From a bacterium (GTDB lineage: Bacteria; Myxococcota_A; UBA9160; UBA4427), in the NCBI GenBank assembly GCA_024742285.1, contig JANSYR010000027.1:1-44534 (forward strand): DNA of 44,534 nt, written 5' to 3'. Below the pieces are notes generated by a model. The model ran no database searches and was not told the origin of the DNA. It saw nothing but the letters and a program-made list of their open reading frames with translations. Positions 1 to 8,141 of the stretch are shown here, piece after piece; position 1 is the stretch's first letter, and every line of letters starts with the position of its first letter. The translations under genes and the position numbers were made by a program.

Positions 1-108
1 CGAACGGGAGAATCCGCGTTCGAGCTCGGCTGATCCGCGGGTTCCGTGTCCCTCCGCCACGCCTGAGCGAAGTACCGCGCAGGAACTGCGGGTGACTTGC
101 GTTCTCGT

Positions 109-142
109 CGCCGGACCCCGGTTCGATCCGGCGTGGTTTTTT
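109..142 (+). terminator. Rho-independent terminator-like hairpin
   Basis: A 7-bp perfect stem (CGCCGGA at 109-115 pairs with TCCGGCG at 127-133) with an 11-nt loop is followed by TGG and six T. This is the form of an intrinsic terminator for a gene entering from the left edge of the window. No gene is recognisable in positions 1-108. Confidence 0.55.
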
Positions 143-191
143 CCCAATCGTCCCGGGGCTGGATGGGGTATCGTGGACCTCGGAGATCCAG

Positions 192-476
192 ATGATCGAT
201 TCCTTGTTCACCCTGTATTGCGAAGATTGTGAAGTCGCCGGGCGGCCGAGCCGCCTCTGGGTGCGAGCCGAGATCGAAGTCTCGACGACGCGCGGACCCG
301 AGACGCAGCACTATCTCGAATGCATGAACTGCGGCTACCGCTTCAAGAGCTGCATGGAAGACCACATGGAAGCGGTGGACGACGAGGAATGGAACCGGTT
401 CGTGATCGAGCCGGGATCGTTCCAGCCCGGAGCACCCTCCCCGGATCGTTCCCGCACGACCGAAGGCTCTCGCTGA
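192..476 (+). CDS. Small zinc-ribbon protein, unknown function
   Basis: A 94-residue protein with two cysteine pairs, CEDC near residue 10 and CMNC near residue 45. They are spaced as in a small treble-clef or zinc-ribbon fold that binds one structural zinc. The remainder is acidic, with a low-complexity basic and proline-rich tail. No signal peptide or membrane segment is visible, so it is probably cytoplasmic. It starts at an ATG shortly after the upstream terminator and is followed by a methyltransferase gene in another frame. Zinc binding is inferred from the cysteine pattern; no partner or substrate can be named. The gene is probably real because its codons have strong GC preference in the third position. 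Confidence 0.6.
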   Translation: MIDSLFTLYCEDCEVAGRPSRLWVRAEIEVSTTRGPETQHYLECMNCGYRFKSCMEDHMEAVDDEEWNRFVIEPGSFQPGAPSPDRSRTTEGSR

Positions 477-532
477 CCGAAAGCGACTCCACCCCGGGCG
501 CTGGCCTCCCGCCTCTCTCCGTCGAGGCGTCG

Positions 533-1339
533 GTGTCCGCCGATTCGCTCTTGGGGGCGACCGCGGATTTCGAGGCGCTCTCCGGCTGGCCTGCGCGCCT
601 GGCCCGCTTCTGGCCCCGCCGCGTCGGGGCGGCGGAGCCCCTGGCGGCCGCCCTGGTCGACCACCATCGGACCGGGCGTCCGCGCCGGGTCTCGGCGACC
701 CGCGCCGACGGCGTCCGTTTCGAGATCGAGACCGAGGAGTATTTCACCCTCGAGGGGGAGCTCGCCGAGCTCGATCGGATCGCCCTGGATCAGGCCCGCG
801 GGCGGGTGCTCGACGTGGGCGCCGGCGCCGGTCGTCACGCCCTCGCCCTCGAGGCGCGGGGGCTCGAGGTCGTCGCGGTCGACGTGAGTCCGCGCTGCGT
901 GGCGCTCTGCAGGGCGCGGGGCGTCCGCGACGCCCGGGTCCTCGACGTCATGGCCCTCGACTCCGACGCCCCCCTCGGTCGCTTCGACACCCTGCTCTTC
1001 GGGATGCAGACGATCGGGGTGGCGGGGGGCGTCGTCCCGCTCGGGAAGCTGCTCACGCGCCTGCGCGCCTGCCTCGCGCCGGGGGGGCGACTGATCGTGG
1101 ATTCGAGCGATCTCTTCGAGGCGTGGGAGGGCGACGCGTCGGACCGGTCGCCCTCGCGCGGCGAGATCGTACTGACGACCCGCTATCGCGGATGGCGCGG
1201 GGAGCCCTTCCCATGGGTCTATCTCGCGGAAGACGTGTTGACCTCGGTCGCGCGGGAGGCCGGCTACGAAGTCGAGGCGCTCGGGCGGGTGGAGCGTGGA
1301 GAGTACCTTCTCGCTCTTCACGCCGAGGAAGCGTGTTAG
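533..1339 (+). CDS. Class I SAM-dependent methyltransferase
   Basis: A cytoplasmic methyltransferase-fold protein. The glycine-rich SAM-binding motif I (VLDVGAGAGRHALAL) is followed by the acidic strand-2 motif (VVAVDVSP) and a later LAPGGRLIVDSSD segment typical of motif post-III, so all landmarks of the Rossmann methyltransferase core are present. The substrate cannot be read from sequence. The frame is open from an ATG at 320, but that would overlap the upstream zinc-ribbon gene by about 150 bases. The GTG at 533 is chosen because homology-like sequence begins just after it; the start is uncertain. The stop lies 3 bases before the next ATG, so the two genes are likely co-transcribed. An unrelated EgtB gene lies 7 kb away, but this protein does not look like its partner EgtD. 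Confidence 0.75.
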   Translation: MSADSLLGATADFEALSGWPARLARFWPRRVGAAEPLAAALVDHHRTGRPRRVSATRADGVRFEIETEEYFTLEGELAELDRIALDQARGRVLDVGAGAGRHALALEARGLEVVAVDVSPRCVALCRARGVRDARVLDVMALDSDAPLGRFDTLLFGMQTIGVAGGVVPLGKLLTRLRACLAPGGRLIVDSSDLFEAWEGDASDRSPSRGEIVLTTRYRGWRGEPFPWVYLAEDVLTSVAREAGYEVEALGRVERGEYLLALHAEEAC

Positions 1340-1342
1340 GCG

Positions 1343-1657
1343 ATGGATCCGCGTCGCGCGAAGCTCGAGCAGCTGTTCCGGTGGAAGCAGGTCGCCCTCT
1401 GGTCACCGGTGGTCTGGCTGCCCCTGGTCGTCTACTGGGGAGCGACCGGTCGCGGGCCTCGGGCGATCGGCCTGGCGATCGCGGGGGGCATCTTCGTCGG
1501 CGTCGCGCGCTTCGTGGTCGGGAGCGCGCGCTGTCCCGGCTGTGAGACCCGCTTCAGGGACACGCCCGCGGGCTTCCGGCGGATCTGGAACGACATGACG
1601 TGCGAAGCGTGCGGCCTCTCCCTCTTCGAGCTAAGACGTGGCCGCGCCCGGGACTAG
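1343..1657 (+). CDS. Small membrane protein with zinc-ribbon cysteines
   Basis: A 104-residue protein with a basic N-terminus and two hydrophobic stretches (about residues 18-33 and 41-56), followed by CPGC and CEAC pairs in a C-terminal domain of about 45 residues. The layout suggests an inner-membrane hairpin carrying a small cytoplasmic zinc ribbon. It starts 3 bases after the methyltransferase stop, which implies translational coupling. Function is unknown. Several other small proteins here (192, 7035, 26849) also carry paired cysteines, but they are not obviously homologous. Confidence 0.6.
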   Translation: MDPRRAKLEQLFRWKQVALWSPVVWLPLVVYWGATGRGPRAIGLAIAGGIFVGVARFVVGSARCPGCETRFRDTPAGFRRIWNDMTCEACGLSLFELRRGRARD

Positions 1658-1697
1658 CAAGCCGTAACGAGCCTGCTTCGAATGGAGGAGTCGCCCC

Positions 1698-2792
1698 ATG
1701 GCCCCCGCCTTCGATACGTACTCCCGTGACCCGGACGACGTCGCGCGCGTCTTCCGCTACTTCGCCGAGGTCGAGACGCCGCGGCTCGGCTCTCGGGTCT
1801 ACACCGACTACTGTGCCGGCATCGCCGACGATCCCCGACTCCTCGAGCTCGCCTGCCGGACGATCCCGTCGCAGCCGCCGCCCAACGTGTTCTTCGCGGC
1901 GGTCAAGCACCTGCTCCTCGAGGACCCGGAGCGGAGCGACGAGGCCCGCGCGTTGGCGCGCTTCTATCCGACGCTGAGCGGTGGCTCGATCCCGGACGAG
2001 TCCGCCTTCCCGGCGTTCCGCGCCTTCTGTCTCGCCCACGCCGACGAGCTCGACCCGGTGCTGCGCTCCGGCCGGACGCAGACGTGCGTCGTCCACCGCA
2101 GCGCGATCATGCTGCCGGCGATCGGGACCCTTCCCCGGGTCGCGCAGGCGGACGGTCGCGTCGGCCTGCTCGAGATCGGCCCGGCCATCGGCCTGAACCT
2201 CCGTCTCGACCACTATCGCTACGTCTACGAGGGGGAGGGCGCGACGCTCACCTGGGGCGCCGAAGACGCGACGCCGCGACTCGCCTGCGAGATCCGGGGA
2301 ACCGTCCCGCTGCTTCCGGCGCGGCTCGAGATCGCAGCGCGCCACGGCCTCGAGCTCTCGCCGATCGACGTCGACGATCCGAGCGCGGTGCGCTGGCTGC
2401 GCGCGTTGATCTGGCCCGAGCACGTCGAGCGCGGCCGCCTGATGGACGAGGCGATCGAAGTCGCCGCGCGCGTGCCGGCGCTGATCGCTGCGGGCGACGC
2501 GACGAAGGATCTCGAGGACGCCGTCGCGCGCCTGCCCGCGGATGCGCCAAGGGTCGTCTTCGCGACCGTCGCGCTCTACCAGATCGACGACGACGGCCAG
2601 CGCGCGATCCACGCGTCGCTCGCCCGCGCCAGCGCGGCGCAGCCGATCGACTTCGTCACGATGGAGAGCAACGGCCAGGGCGGGTGTCGGATCGACCACT
2701 TCGCCTTCGAAGCCGGCGGCGCGACCGACCACACCGTTCTCGCCCAGGCCGACAGCCACGGTCGTTGGATCGAATGGGGCCGGCAGCTCTGA
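1698..2792 (+). CDS. DUF2332 family protein
   Basis: A 364-residue protein matching the DUF2332 layout. The N-terminal part is helical and carries a YTDYCAGIADDPRLLELA-type segment, and an LLEIGPAIGLNLRLDHY motif follows that resembles a degenerate methyltransferase glycine loop. A C-terminal segment (IDFVTMESNG) corresponds to the end of the fold. The family is common in Actinobacteria and environmental Proteobacteria and has no established activity. A good Shine-Dalgarno sequence (GGAGG) lies 8-9 bases before the ATG. The gene converges with the oxidoreductase gene on the other strand, with a REP-like hairpin between them. Confidence 0.8.
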   Translation: MAPAFDTYSRDPDDVARVFRYFAEVETPRLGSRVYTDYCAGIADDPRLLELACRTIPSQPPPNVFFAAVKHLLLEDPERSDEARALARFYPTLSGGSIPDESAFPAFRAFCLAHADELDPVLRSGRTQTCVVHRSAIMLPAIGTLPRVAQADGRVGLLEIGPAIGLNLRLDHYRYVYEGEGATLTWGAEDATPRLACEIRGTVPLLPARLEIAARHGLELSPIDVDDPSAVRWLRALIWPEHVERGRLMDEAIEVAARVPALIAAGDATKDLEDAVARLPADAPRVVFATVALYQIDDDGQRAIHASLARASAAQPIDFVTMESNGQGGCRIDHFAFEAGGATDHTVLAQADSHGRWIEWGRQL

Positions 2793-2819
2793 CCCTGAAG
2801 ACCGCGCCGCCTCGAGTGG

Positions 2820-2868
2820 AGCCTTCAGCGGTCACCGGCTCCGCCGGTGACAGCGCGCTCCGCGCGCG
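2820..2868 (+). repeat. REP-like double hairpin, copy 1
   Basis: It begins GCCTTCAGCG. A 9-bp perfect hairpin follows (arms GTCACCGGC at 2831-2839 and GCCGGTGAC at 2843-2851, loop TCC), then AGCGCGC and a second GC-rich hairpin (GCGCGC, TCC, GCGCGC). It lies between two convergent genes and ends against the stop codon of the minus-strand oxidoreductase. Three more copies with the same flanks but different stems occur at 21931, 21991 and 26159. Confidence 0.7.
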
Positions 2869-3732
2869 TCAATAACGTGCGATGACCTCGTCGCCGAAGC
2901 GCTTCACCCAGTCGATCTTCTGCTGGAGCTTCATCGTGTCCGGCTCGTAGGGATTGCGATAGCCGACGGTCAGACACGTCACGCCCTTGTCTTCGAGGCG
3001 CTTGAAGTCGTCGACCCCGAAGGCGGGCATCCCGGCGTAGACGCTGAACGGCTCGTTCTCGCGGCCGTACTGCTTTCGGTAGCCGTTCACGATCTCGAGC
3101 CGTTCGACGAGCTCCTCCTCCGAGAGCGAGACGAAGTTCACGCCGTTGCCGAACTGGCCGGCGCGGCGATAGGCGGGCTTGCTGTGGCCGCCGATCACGA
3201 TTTCGGGCATCGCCGACGGAACCGGACACATCTTGATCCGCGGGATGTCGTAGTACTCGCTCTTCCACTCGAAGTACTCGCCGGACATCAGCCCCTGGAT
3301 GATCTGGATCATCTCGTCCATGCGCTTGCCGCGGCTGTCCCAGTCCTGGCTGCAGGCCTGGAAATCCTCGATCCACGGGGAGAGGCCGATGCCGAAGATG
3401 AGGCGCTCGTTCGAGAAGACGTGGAGCGAGGACACCTGCTTCGCGGTCAGGACCGGGTCGCGGATCGGGAGCTTGAGCACGCCGAACGCGAACTTGATGT
3501 TCGAGGTCACGACGGACATGGCGGCGAAGAGCTGGAACGGATCGAGGAAGGGGGCGCCCTCGAGGAAGTCCCGATTGCCGGTCGGCGTGTAGGGGTACTT
3601 GTCCCGGGCGACCTCGGGGTAGAGGATGCTGTCACCGAGCGCGAAGACGCCGAAGCCGGCCTCGTCGGCGGCCTGCGCCAGGGGCAGGTAGTGGTCGATG
3701 TCGCACATCGATTCGGCGATTCCGAACTGCAT
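2869..3732 (-). CDS. LLM-class (luciferase-like) flavin/F420 oxidoreductase
   Basis: A 287-residue TIM-barrel protein of the bacterial luciferase-like monooxygenase superfamily. Family hallmarks are the N-terminal MQFGIAES start, PLAQAADEAGFGVFALGDS, the TSNIKFAFGVLKLPIRDPVLTAKQ segment, the GIGLSPW phosphate-binding region and PEIVIGGHSKPAYRRAGQFGNGV. Members use FMN or F420 to oxidise or reduce small organic molecules; which cofactor is used here cannot be decided from sequence. It has no signal peptide and is cytoplasmic. The ATG at 3732 matches the usual family N-terminus; longer reading frames upstream are not family-like. It is divergent from the phosphotransferase-like gene starting at 3833, with which it shares a short promoter region. 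Confidence 0.85.
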   Translation of the reverse strand: MQFGIAESMCDIDHYLPLAQAADEAGFGVFALGDSILYPEVARDKYPYTPTGNRDFLEGAPFLDPFQLFAAMSVVTSNIKFAFGVLKLPIRDPVLTAKQVSSLHVFSNERLIFGIGLSPWIEDFQACSQDWDSRGKRMDEMIQIIQGLMSGEYFEWKSEYYDIPRIKMCPVPSAMPEIVIGGHSKPAYRRAGQFGNGVNFVSLSEEELVERLEIVNGYRKQYGRENEPFSVYAGMPAFGVDDFKRLEDKGVTCLTVGYRNPYEPDTMKLQQKIDWVKRFGDEVIARY

Positions 3733-3832
3733 GGTGGTCTCCCGTCGGGGCCGTCGGTGGCCCGGGCCACAACGATAGCCGCGCGATAACGTGTTCGGGG
3801 GCCCTGAATGTGCCCGTGAGCGAGGAGGTTCG

Positions 3833-5197
3833 ATGGCCGAGTTGAAGCACGATCTGCCCGAGGGCATGGTGGAATGGATCGCCGAGACCGGCGGCGGCGA
3901 GGTCACGCATCTTCGTCGCCACGTCGCACGGCGCGAGGCGTGGATCGTCGACGTGACCCGGCCCGACGGCAGCGTGCTCGAGGGTTTCCTCCGCCTCCAA
4001 CGCGACGACGGTGGGGTCGATCCGCGGCGGCTCGAGCGCGAGACCCGGATCACCCAGGCGTTGATGGAGACCGACGTTCCGGTGACGACCGTCCACGGCT
4101 GGAATCCCGACCTGCGCTGCACGCTCTTCTCGCGCGACCCGGGCCGCTCGGACATCGACAAGCTCGAAGACCCGGCGCAACAGCGCGCGATCATGGAAGA
4201 CTTCATGCGCGTCTGCGCGCGCTTCCACAACCTCGACCTCGACGCGCTCGGGATCGACGACGTGATGGAGCCGCGTCCGACGAACGCGCGCGAAACGGCC
4301 CTCAACGAAGTCGATTTCATCTGCCGACAGTGGGAGCGCTTCCTCGACGGCTACGACGACCCGCTGACCGTCTACGGCCTCGACTGGCTGCGTCGCTTCG
4401 CGCCGGAGAAGGTCGCGCGCGTGTCCCTCGTCCAGGGCGACACGGGTCCGGTCAACTTCATGTTCCAGGGCGATCGCGTGAGCAGCGTGATCGACTGGGA
4501 GCTCGGTCACTGGGGCGACCCAATGGAGGACCTCGGAAACATCCTCGTTCGCGAGATGTGGAATCCCAGCGGCGGGCTCGAAGGGCTCTTCAAGCTCTAC
4601 GAGGCGGAGAGCGGTATCCCCTACGACCGCTTCGGCGCCCAGTACTACGCCGTCCACCAGCAGGTGCGCGGCATGATCCCGATCCATCACGTCGCGCTCC
4701 ACGCCCATCCCCGCGAGTCCCTGGCCTGGTATCTCTGTTATCGGTACCTGGGCGATCGAACGACCTGCGAGATGCTGATGATGGCGATGGACGTCGACGT
4801 CGAGCGGCCGGAGATGCCCGAGGACGTGGGCGCGCCCGACGTGCTGGCGAACGGCGCGATGTTCGCTCTCGAGAACGACGTCACCCCGACGGTCGAGGAC
4901 GCCTTCGCGGCGCGACGCGCGCAGGACGTGAAGATCCTGATCGAGTGCATGGACCGCAGGCGGCGCTACGGCGCAGCGATCGACGAGATCGAGTGCGAAG
5001 AGATGACCGCGCTCCTCGGGACCCAGCCGAAGTCCGTCGCCGAGGGCAACACGAAGCTGTGTGAAGCGTTCCGCAACCACGAGATCGAGGACGCCGCGGC
5101 GATCGAGTACCTCACGCGCAAGGCCTGGCGGGACGCGTGGCTCTACTCGCCCGCCGTCGACATCTACCCCGATCGGGACTGGTCCAGGATCGACTGA
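3833..5197 (+). CDS. Aminoglycoside phosphotransferase-fold protein (ACAD10/11-like)
   Basis: A 454-residue kinase-like fold protein. The catalytic-loop motif QGDTGPVNFMF (Q201-G202-D203, N208) corresponds to HGD...N of aminoglycoside phosphotransferases, with Gln in place of His. The metal-binding DWELG segment (D221) corresponds to the DFG-like motif. The family includes the kinase-like half of ACAD10/ACAD11 and bacterial proteins near fatty-acid and alcohol catabolism genes, where phosphorylation of hydroxyacyl-CoA is the known chemistry in the animal homologues. About 150 extra C-terminal residues follow the kinase fold. The ATG at 3833 is preceded by GAGGAGG with good spacing and is preferred over the ATG at 3791. 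Substrate unknown. Confidence 0.8.
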   Translation: MAELKHDLPEGMVEWIAETGGGEVTHLRRHVARREAWIVDVTRPDGSVLEGFLRLQRDDGGVDPRRLERETRITQALMETDVPVTTVHGWNPDLRCTLFSRDPGRSDIDKLEDPAQQRAIMEDFMRVCARFHNLDLDALGIDDVMEPRPTNARETALNEVDFICRQWERFLDGYDDPLTVYGLDWLRRFAPEKVARVSLVQGDTGPVNFMFQGDRVSSVIDWELGHWGDPMEDLGNILVREMWNPSGGLEGLFKLYEAESGIPYDRFGAQYYAVHQQVRGMIPIHHVALHAHPRESLAWYLCYRYLGDRTTCEMLMMAMDVDVERPEMPEDVGAPDVLANGAMFALENDVTPTVEDAFAARRAQDVKILIECMDRRRRYGAAIDEIECEEMTALLGTQPKSVAEGNTKLCEAFRNHEIEDAAAIEYLTRKAWRDAWLYSPAVDIYPDRDWSRID

Positions 5198-5261
5198 TCC
5201 GTGGCCTGGTTCTTCGCCTGCGGGCGCTCGGCGAAGGGGGTTTCGCGGCGGGCGTTTCGTG

Positions 5262-6083
5262 TCAGTCGTCGTTCGACATGGCGCCCATGACGGTGGCCAT
5301 GTGCGGGATGGCGTTTGCCCAGAAGGTGTGGGTGCCCTGGTCGAGGAGCTCGCGGCCGGCTTCGACGAGGGCCGCCTGGGCGGCGGCGGCGAGGGCGCTG
5401 CCGGTCGAGATCCGCGCGGCGCCGGCTTCGAACATCTCGCTCGCCGAGGGGCCGCCGGGCAGGATGAGCGCGTTGATCGGACGGTCGACGGCGGCGGCGA
5501 CGGTTCGGAGGTCGTCGGTGGTGGCGAGGCCGGGGGCGTAGAGCACGTCGGCGCCCGCTTCCTGATAGGCCTGGAGCCTCGAGATCGTGTCGGCCAGATC
5601 CGGGTTGCCGCGAATGTGATTCTCGGCGCGGGCGGTCAGCACGAGGGGCGCCTCGCTCGCGCGGTTGGCCTCCGCCGCGGCGCGGATCCGGTCGGCGCCG
5701 TGGGCGGGGTCGTAGAGTGCGCCCCCGCTCCAGTCCTCGATCGAGCAGCCGGCCAGGCCCGCCTCGAGGGCCGCGCGGATCGTGGTCGCCGCGTCTTCGG
5801 GGGCGTCGCCGAAGCCGTTCTCGAGATCCGCGCTGACCGGCAGCGGCGTGGCACCGACGATCTCCGCCGCGTGCGCGATCGCTTCGTCGCGGGTGACGCC
5901 GCCGTCCGGTCGGCCGAGGGCGTTCGCGAAGCCGGCGCTGGTCGTGGCGAGGGCCGGGAAGCCGAGGGAGGCCAGGATCCGGGCCGAGCCCCGGTCCCAG
6001 GGATTCGGCATGACGAAGGTCTTCTCGTGGAGGGCGCGGAAGGTGTCGCGGGCTTCGCTCGGGGTCGGCAGGGCGGTCGTCAT
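5262..6083 (-). CDS. Isocitrate lyase/PEP mutase superfamily enzyme
   Basis: A 273-residue TIM-barrel protein of the PEP mutase/isocitrate lyase superfamily. Seen are PNPWDRGSAR (residues 26-35), ATTSAGFANALGRPDG, the acidic metal-binding ADLENGFGD (about 85-93) and SIEDW (114-118). The catalytic cysteine loop KKCGH of isocitrate and methylisocitrate lyases is absent. The enzyme is therefore more likely an oxaloacetate decarboxylase/hydrolase or a phosphonomutase-like lyase acting on small 2-oxo acids. The ATG at 6083 begins at the normal family N-terminus. It converges with the preceding plus-strand gene and diverges from the gene at 6297. Confidence 0.8.
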   Translation of the reverse strand: MTTALPTPSEARDTFRALHEKTFVMPNPWDRGSARILASLGFPALATTSAGFANALGRPDGGVTRDEAIAHAAEIVGATPLPVSADLENGFGDAPEDAATTIRAALEAGLAGCSIEDWSGGALYDPAHGADRIRAAAEANRASEAPLVLTARAENHIRGNPDLADTISRLQAYQEAGADVLYAPGLATTDDLRTVAAAVDRPINALILPGGPSASEMFEAGAARISTGSALAAAAQAALVEAGRELLDQGTHTFWANAIPHMATVMGAMSNDD

Positions 6084-6296
6084 CGATGGGGCTCCGGGGC
6101 GCGAGGTTCGCTCGCGAGCGTCGCAGAGGGTCGGTCCGTTGTCTGGCGCCAATCGGACCCCGATCTCGCGGGCCAATGATGGGTCCAAAAGGCCACATCA
6201 AGGATCGGAGTTTCGAGAGCACTTCAGTCGCAGACCCCTTCCTGCCGATTCGAAGGAGGCGAGGGCGATTCCGCCTCCGCGCGAACGGGGCGAGCC

Positions 6297-6587
6297 ATGC
6301 CGACAGTCGAAGAACTCAAGATGGACGGGACCGAGCGCGAGTGGTGGGAGCGCGTCCGCGCGCGCGGTGCGCTCTGGTACGTGGTGAACAAGGGCCTGGC
6401 CTTTCTGATCCTCTTCCCGGCGCTCGGTCTCGGCGTGCTCGACTGGGACTGGAGCCCGAGCCTGCTCGTCGAGGGTTGGATGATCGGCCTCTTCTGGGGC
6501 GCGTTCTTCTTCATGCGCAAGGAGCTGCGCTACCGCTTCACCCTCGAGCAGGAAGGTCTGCCCGCGCCGGACGGCTGGGGCGACTGA
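6297..6587 (+). CDS. Small two-helix membrane protein, unknown
   Basis: A 96-residue protein with a hydrophilic N-terminus (about 30 residues), two hydrophobic segments (about 34-48 and 57-73) separated by a WDWSP turn, and a charged tail. This predicts a small inner-membrane hairpin protein. It opens a run of small plus-strand genes (6297-8566) that may form one operon ending in a cytochrome c. Not recognised as any named family. Confidence 0.55.
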   Translation: MPTVEELKMDGTEREWWERVRARGALWYVVNKGLAFLILFPALGLGVLDWDWSPSLLVEGWMIGLFWGAFFFMRKELRYRFTLEQEGLPAPDGWGD

Positions 6588-6653
6588 CCCGACCGTTGGG
6601 GCGAGTGACGGGGGCTCCTGATCCGAATCCGTCGAAGGGGCGAACGGCGAGCG

Positions 6654-6986
6654 ATGGATCTTCTCTGGCTGCTGCTCGCGATCGCGGCGCTGGTCGCCGT
6701 CTTCGCCACGACCCGTCCGGGTCGCGACGCGATGAAGCGGATCGGGCTCCGCGATCGCGTGCCGGGGGCGGCGCCGACGGACGATGTCGCGTATCTCCTC
6801 TCGATCTGTGGGGGCGACCGGGTCGAGGCCGCGCGGTGCGTCGAAGCAGAACGCGACCGCTTTCCCGATCTGACCGAGGCGGACCACTACCGCCGGGCCA
6901 TCCGCAAAGGCATGGCGGAGCGTGAGGGCATGGCGGAGCGTGGGGGAACGGCGCAGCGCGAGAGTCCAGGGGAGCGCAACGCCTAG
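6654..6986 (+). CDS. Small N-terminally anchored protein, unknown
   Basis: A 110-residue protein. Residues 1-19 are a hydrophobic anchor (MDLLWLLLAIAALVAVFA), followed by a soluble region with a helical AYLLSICGGDRVEAARCVEAERDRFPDLTEADHYRRAIRKGMA segment. The last ~25 residues are low complexity and arise from a short imperfect DNA repeat (GGCATGGCGGAGCGTG and variants, 6910-6965). Similar GGCGGAGCA units recur at 7590-7645. It probably faces the cytoplasm as a tail-exposed single-pass protein. Function unknown. Confidence 0.5.
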   Translation: MDLLWLLLAIAALVAVFATTRPGRDAMKRIGLRDRVPGAAPTDDVAYLLSICGGDRVEAARCVEAERDRFPDLTEADHYRRAIRKGMAEREGMAERGGTAQRESPGERNA

Positions 6987-7034
6987 TCCGCTCCTCGACC
7001 GGTCGTGCCACCCGCCAGGAGGTAGATTCCTGCC

Positions 7035-7592
7035 GTGGACCCCCGGCTCTTCCTTCCCCTCGAGACGACCGATGCGTCCCCGCCCGCGACGCTCGGGCGC
7101 GGGGACGAGGCGCTGGCGTGGTCGGGCCTCGCGTGTGGCTGCGGATCGGAGGCGTTCCGGGTCACCGGTTGGCCGCGCATCACGACCGGCCGCGGCGGGC
7201 TCTTCTGGCGGAGCCTGACCCGCGTCTTCCGAGAGACGCGCCAGCCCATGGAAGAAGGGGAGCTGCTCGAGGCGCCGTTCTGGCTGCCGCTGCGGGTCCA
7301 GTGCGAACGCTGCGAGCGAGAGACGGTCCTCCTCGACCGGGATGCCGTCGCCGATCGCTTGTCCGAAGAGGGGCGCAAGGAGCCCCGCGAGTCCTATCGT
7401 TGTCGCGTCTGTCGGCGCGGACGGGTCGGGCTGCGGGTCGGGTCGGCGGTCGATGCGAAGGCACCCGAGCGGGCGGACTTCGTGGTCGTGGCGCGCTGCC
7501 GCGCCTGCGCTCGGGAGAGCCGCGTGGCCTGGTCGCGGGGGCGACCGAGCGAGCAGGAAATCGAGCTCGACATGCTCTACGGGCGACGTTAG
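7035..7592 (+). CDS. Cysteine-rich zinc-binding protein, unknown
   Basis: A 185-residue protein starting at GTG. Four cysteine clusters (CGC near 34-36, CERC near 94, CRVC near 125, CRAC near 157) suggest two zinc-ribbon modules. No transmembrane segment is evident. The frame is clean, with strong third-position GC. It lies in the same small-gene run as its neighbours and is followed by a stretch of three imperfect ~21-bp repeats. Zinc binding is inferred from spacing only; no function can be named. Confidence 0.55.
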   Translation: MDPRLFLPLETTDASPPATLGRGDEALAWSGLACGCGSEAFRVTGWPRITTGRGGLFWRSLTRVFRETRQPMEEGELLEAPFWLPLRVQCERCERETVLLDRDAVADRLSEEGRKEPRESYRCRVCRRGRVGLRVGSAVDAKAPERADFVVVARCRACARESRVAWSRGRPSEQEIELDMLYGRR

Positions 7593-7645
7593 GCGGAGCA
7601 CGACCGATGCCAGGCGGAGCATGGCCGACGTGAGACGGAGCGACT
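7590..7645 (+). repeat. Imperfect ~21-bp tandem repeat
   Basis: Three imperfect copies of a unit beginning AGGCGGAGCA, AGGCGGAGCA and AGACGGAGCG fill the gap between two small genes. Similar GGCGGAGCG units occur in the 3' end of the gene ending at 6986, suggesting local slippage expansion. Confidence 0.5.
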
Positions 7646-7652
7646 CGGACCG

Positions 7653-8141
7653 GTGAGCATCCAACCCAATCGCGTGATCGCGAAGATCATCCATCAGGTG
7701 GACCAGGCGGACTGGCCGCCGCTCCGCTCGGAGGTCTTCGCGGAGGAGGGCCGCGACGCGTGGCTGCGGATCTACCGGGCGCCGGCGCATCCGCGCTACG
7801 CGACCGCGATCCACTTCTGGGTGCACGCCCTGCGCGACGAGCTCGCGGCGACCGGGCGGCGCGTGGATCTCGTCGGGGCGGCGGGACATGCGCTGTGTCG
7901 GGCGCGGTCGATCGAGGCGTGGCTCGAGACGCTCGACGAGAACCGGTGCTTTCGGGCATCGCCGGCGCGCGCGGAGCTTCGCGACGCGATCGACGAGACC
8001 GGGAAGGCGGAGCTCCACTGGATGCTCGAGAGCGACACCCGGCGGTCGAGCGTGCTCGATCTGCGGTCCGGCTTCGTGGCCGATTTCTGGGCGCGGGGAG
8101 GGGGGCCGAGCTGGCGGAGAGGCGCGGGATGGCCGATCTGA
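7653..8141 (+). CDS. Hypothetical protein, unknown function
   Basis: A 162-residue soluble protein starting at GTG. It is mostly helical with a conserved-looking HFWVHALRDELAATGRRVDLVGAAGHALCRARSIEAWL segment near the middle, not recognised as a named domain. It has no signal peptide. Its 3' end overlaps the start of the cytochrome c gene by 13 bases in another frame, which indicates translational coupling and co-expression. Confidence 0.55.
   Translation: MSIQPNRVIAKIIHQVDQADWPPLRSEVFAEEGRDAWLRIYRAPAHPRYATAIHFWVHALRDELAATGRRVDLVGAAGHALCRARSIEAWLETLDENRCFRASPARAELRDAIDETGKAELHWMLESDTRRSSVLDLRSGFVADFWARGGGPSWRRGAGWPI

Noticed and set aside
109-140. GGTTCGATCC string resembling a tRNA T-arm
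   Set aside because: No acceptor, D or anticodon stems can be formed upstream; the sequence is better explained as a terminator hairpin.
320-532. Extending the methyltransferase to the ATG at 320
   Set aside because: It would overlap the upstream zinc-ribbon gene by about 150 bases with non-family-like sequence.
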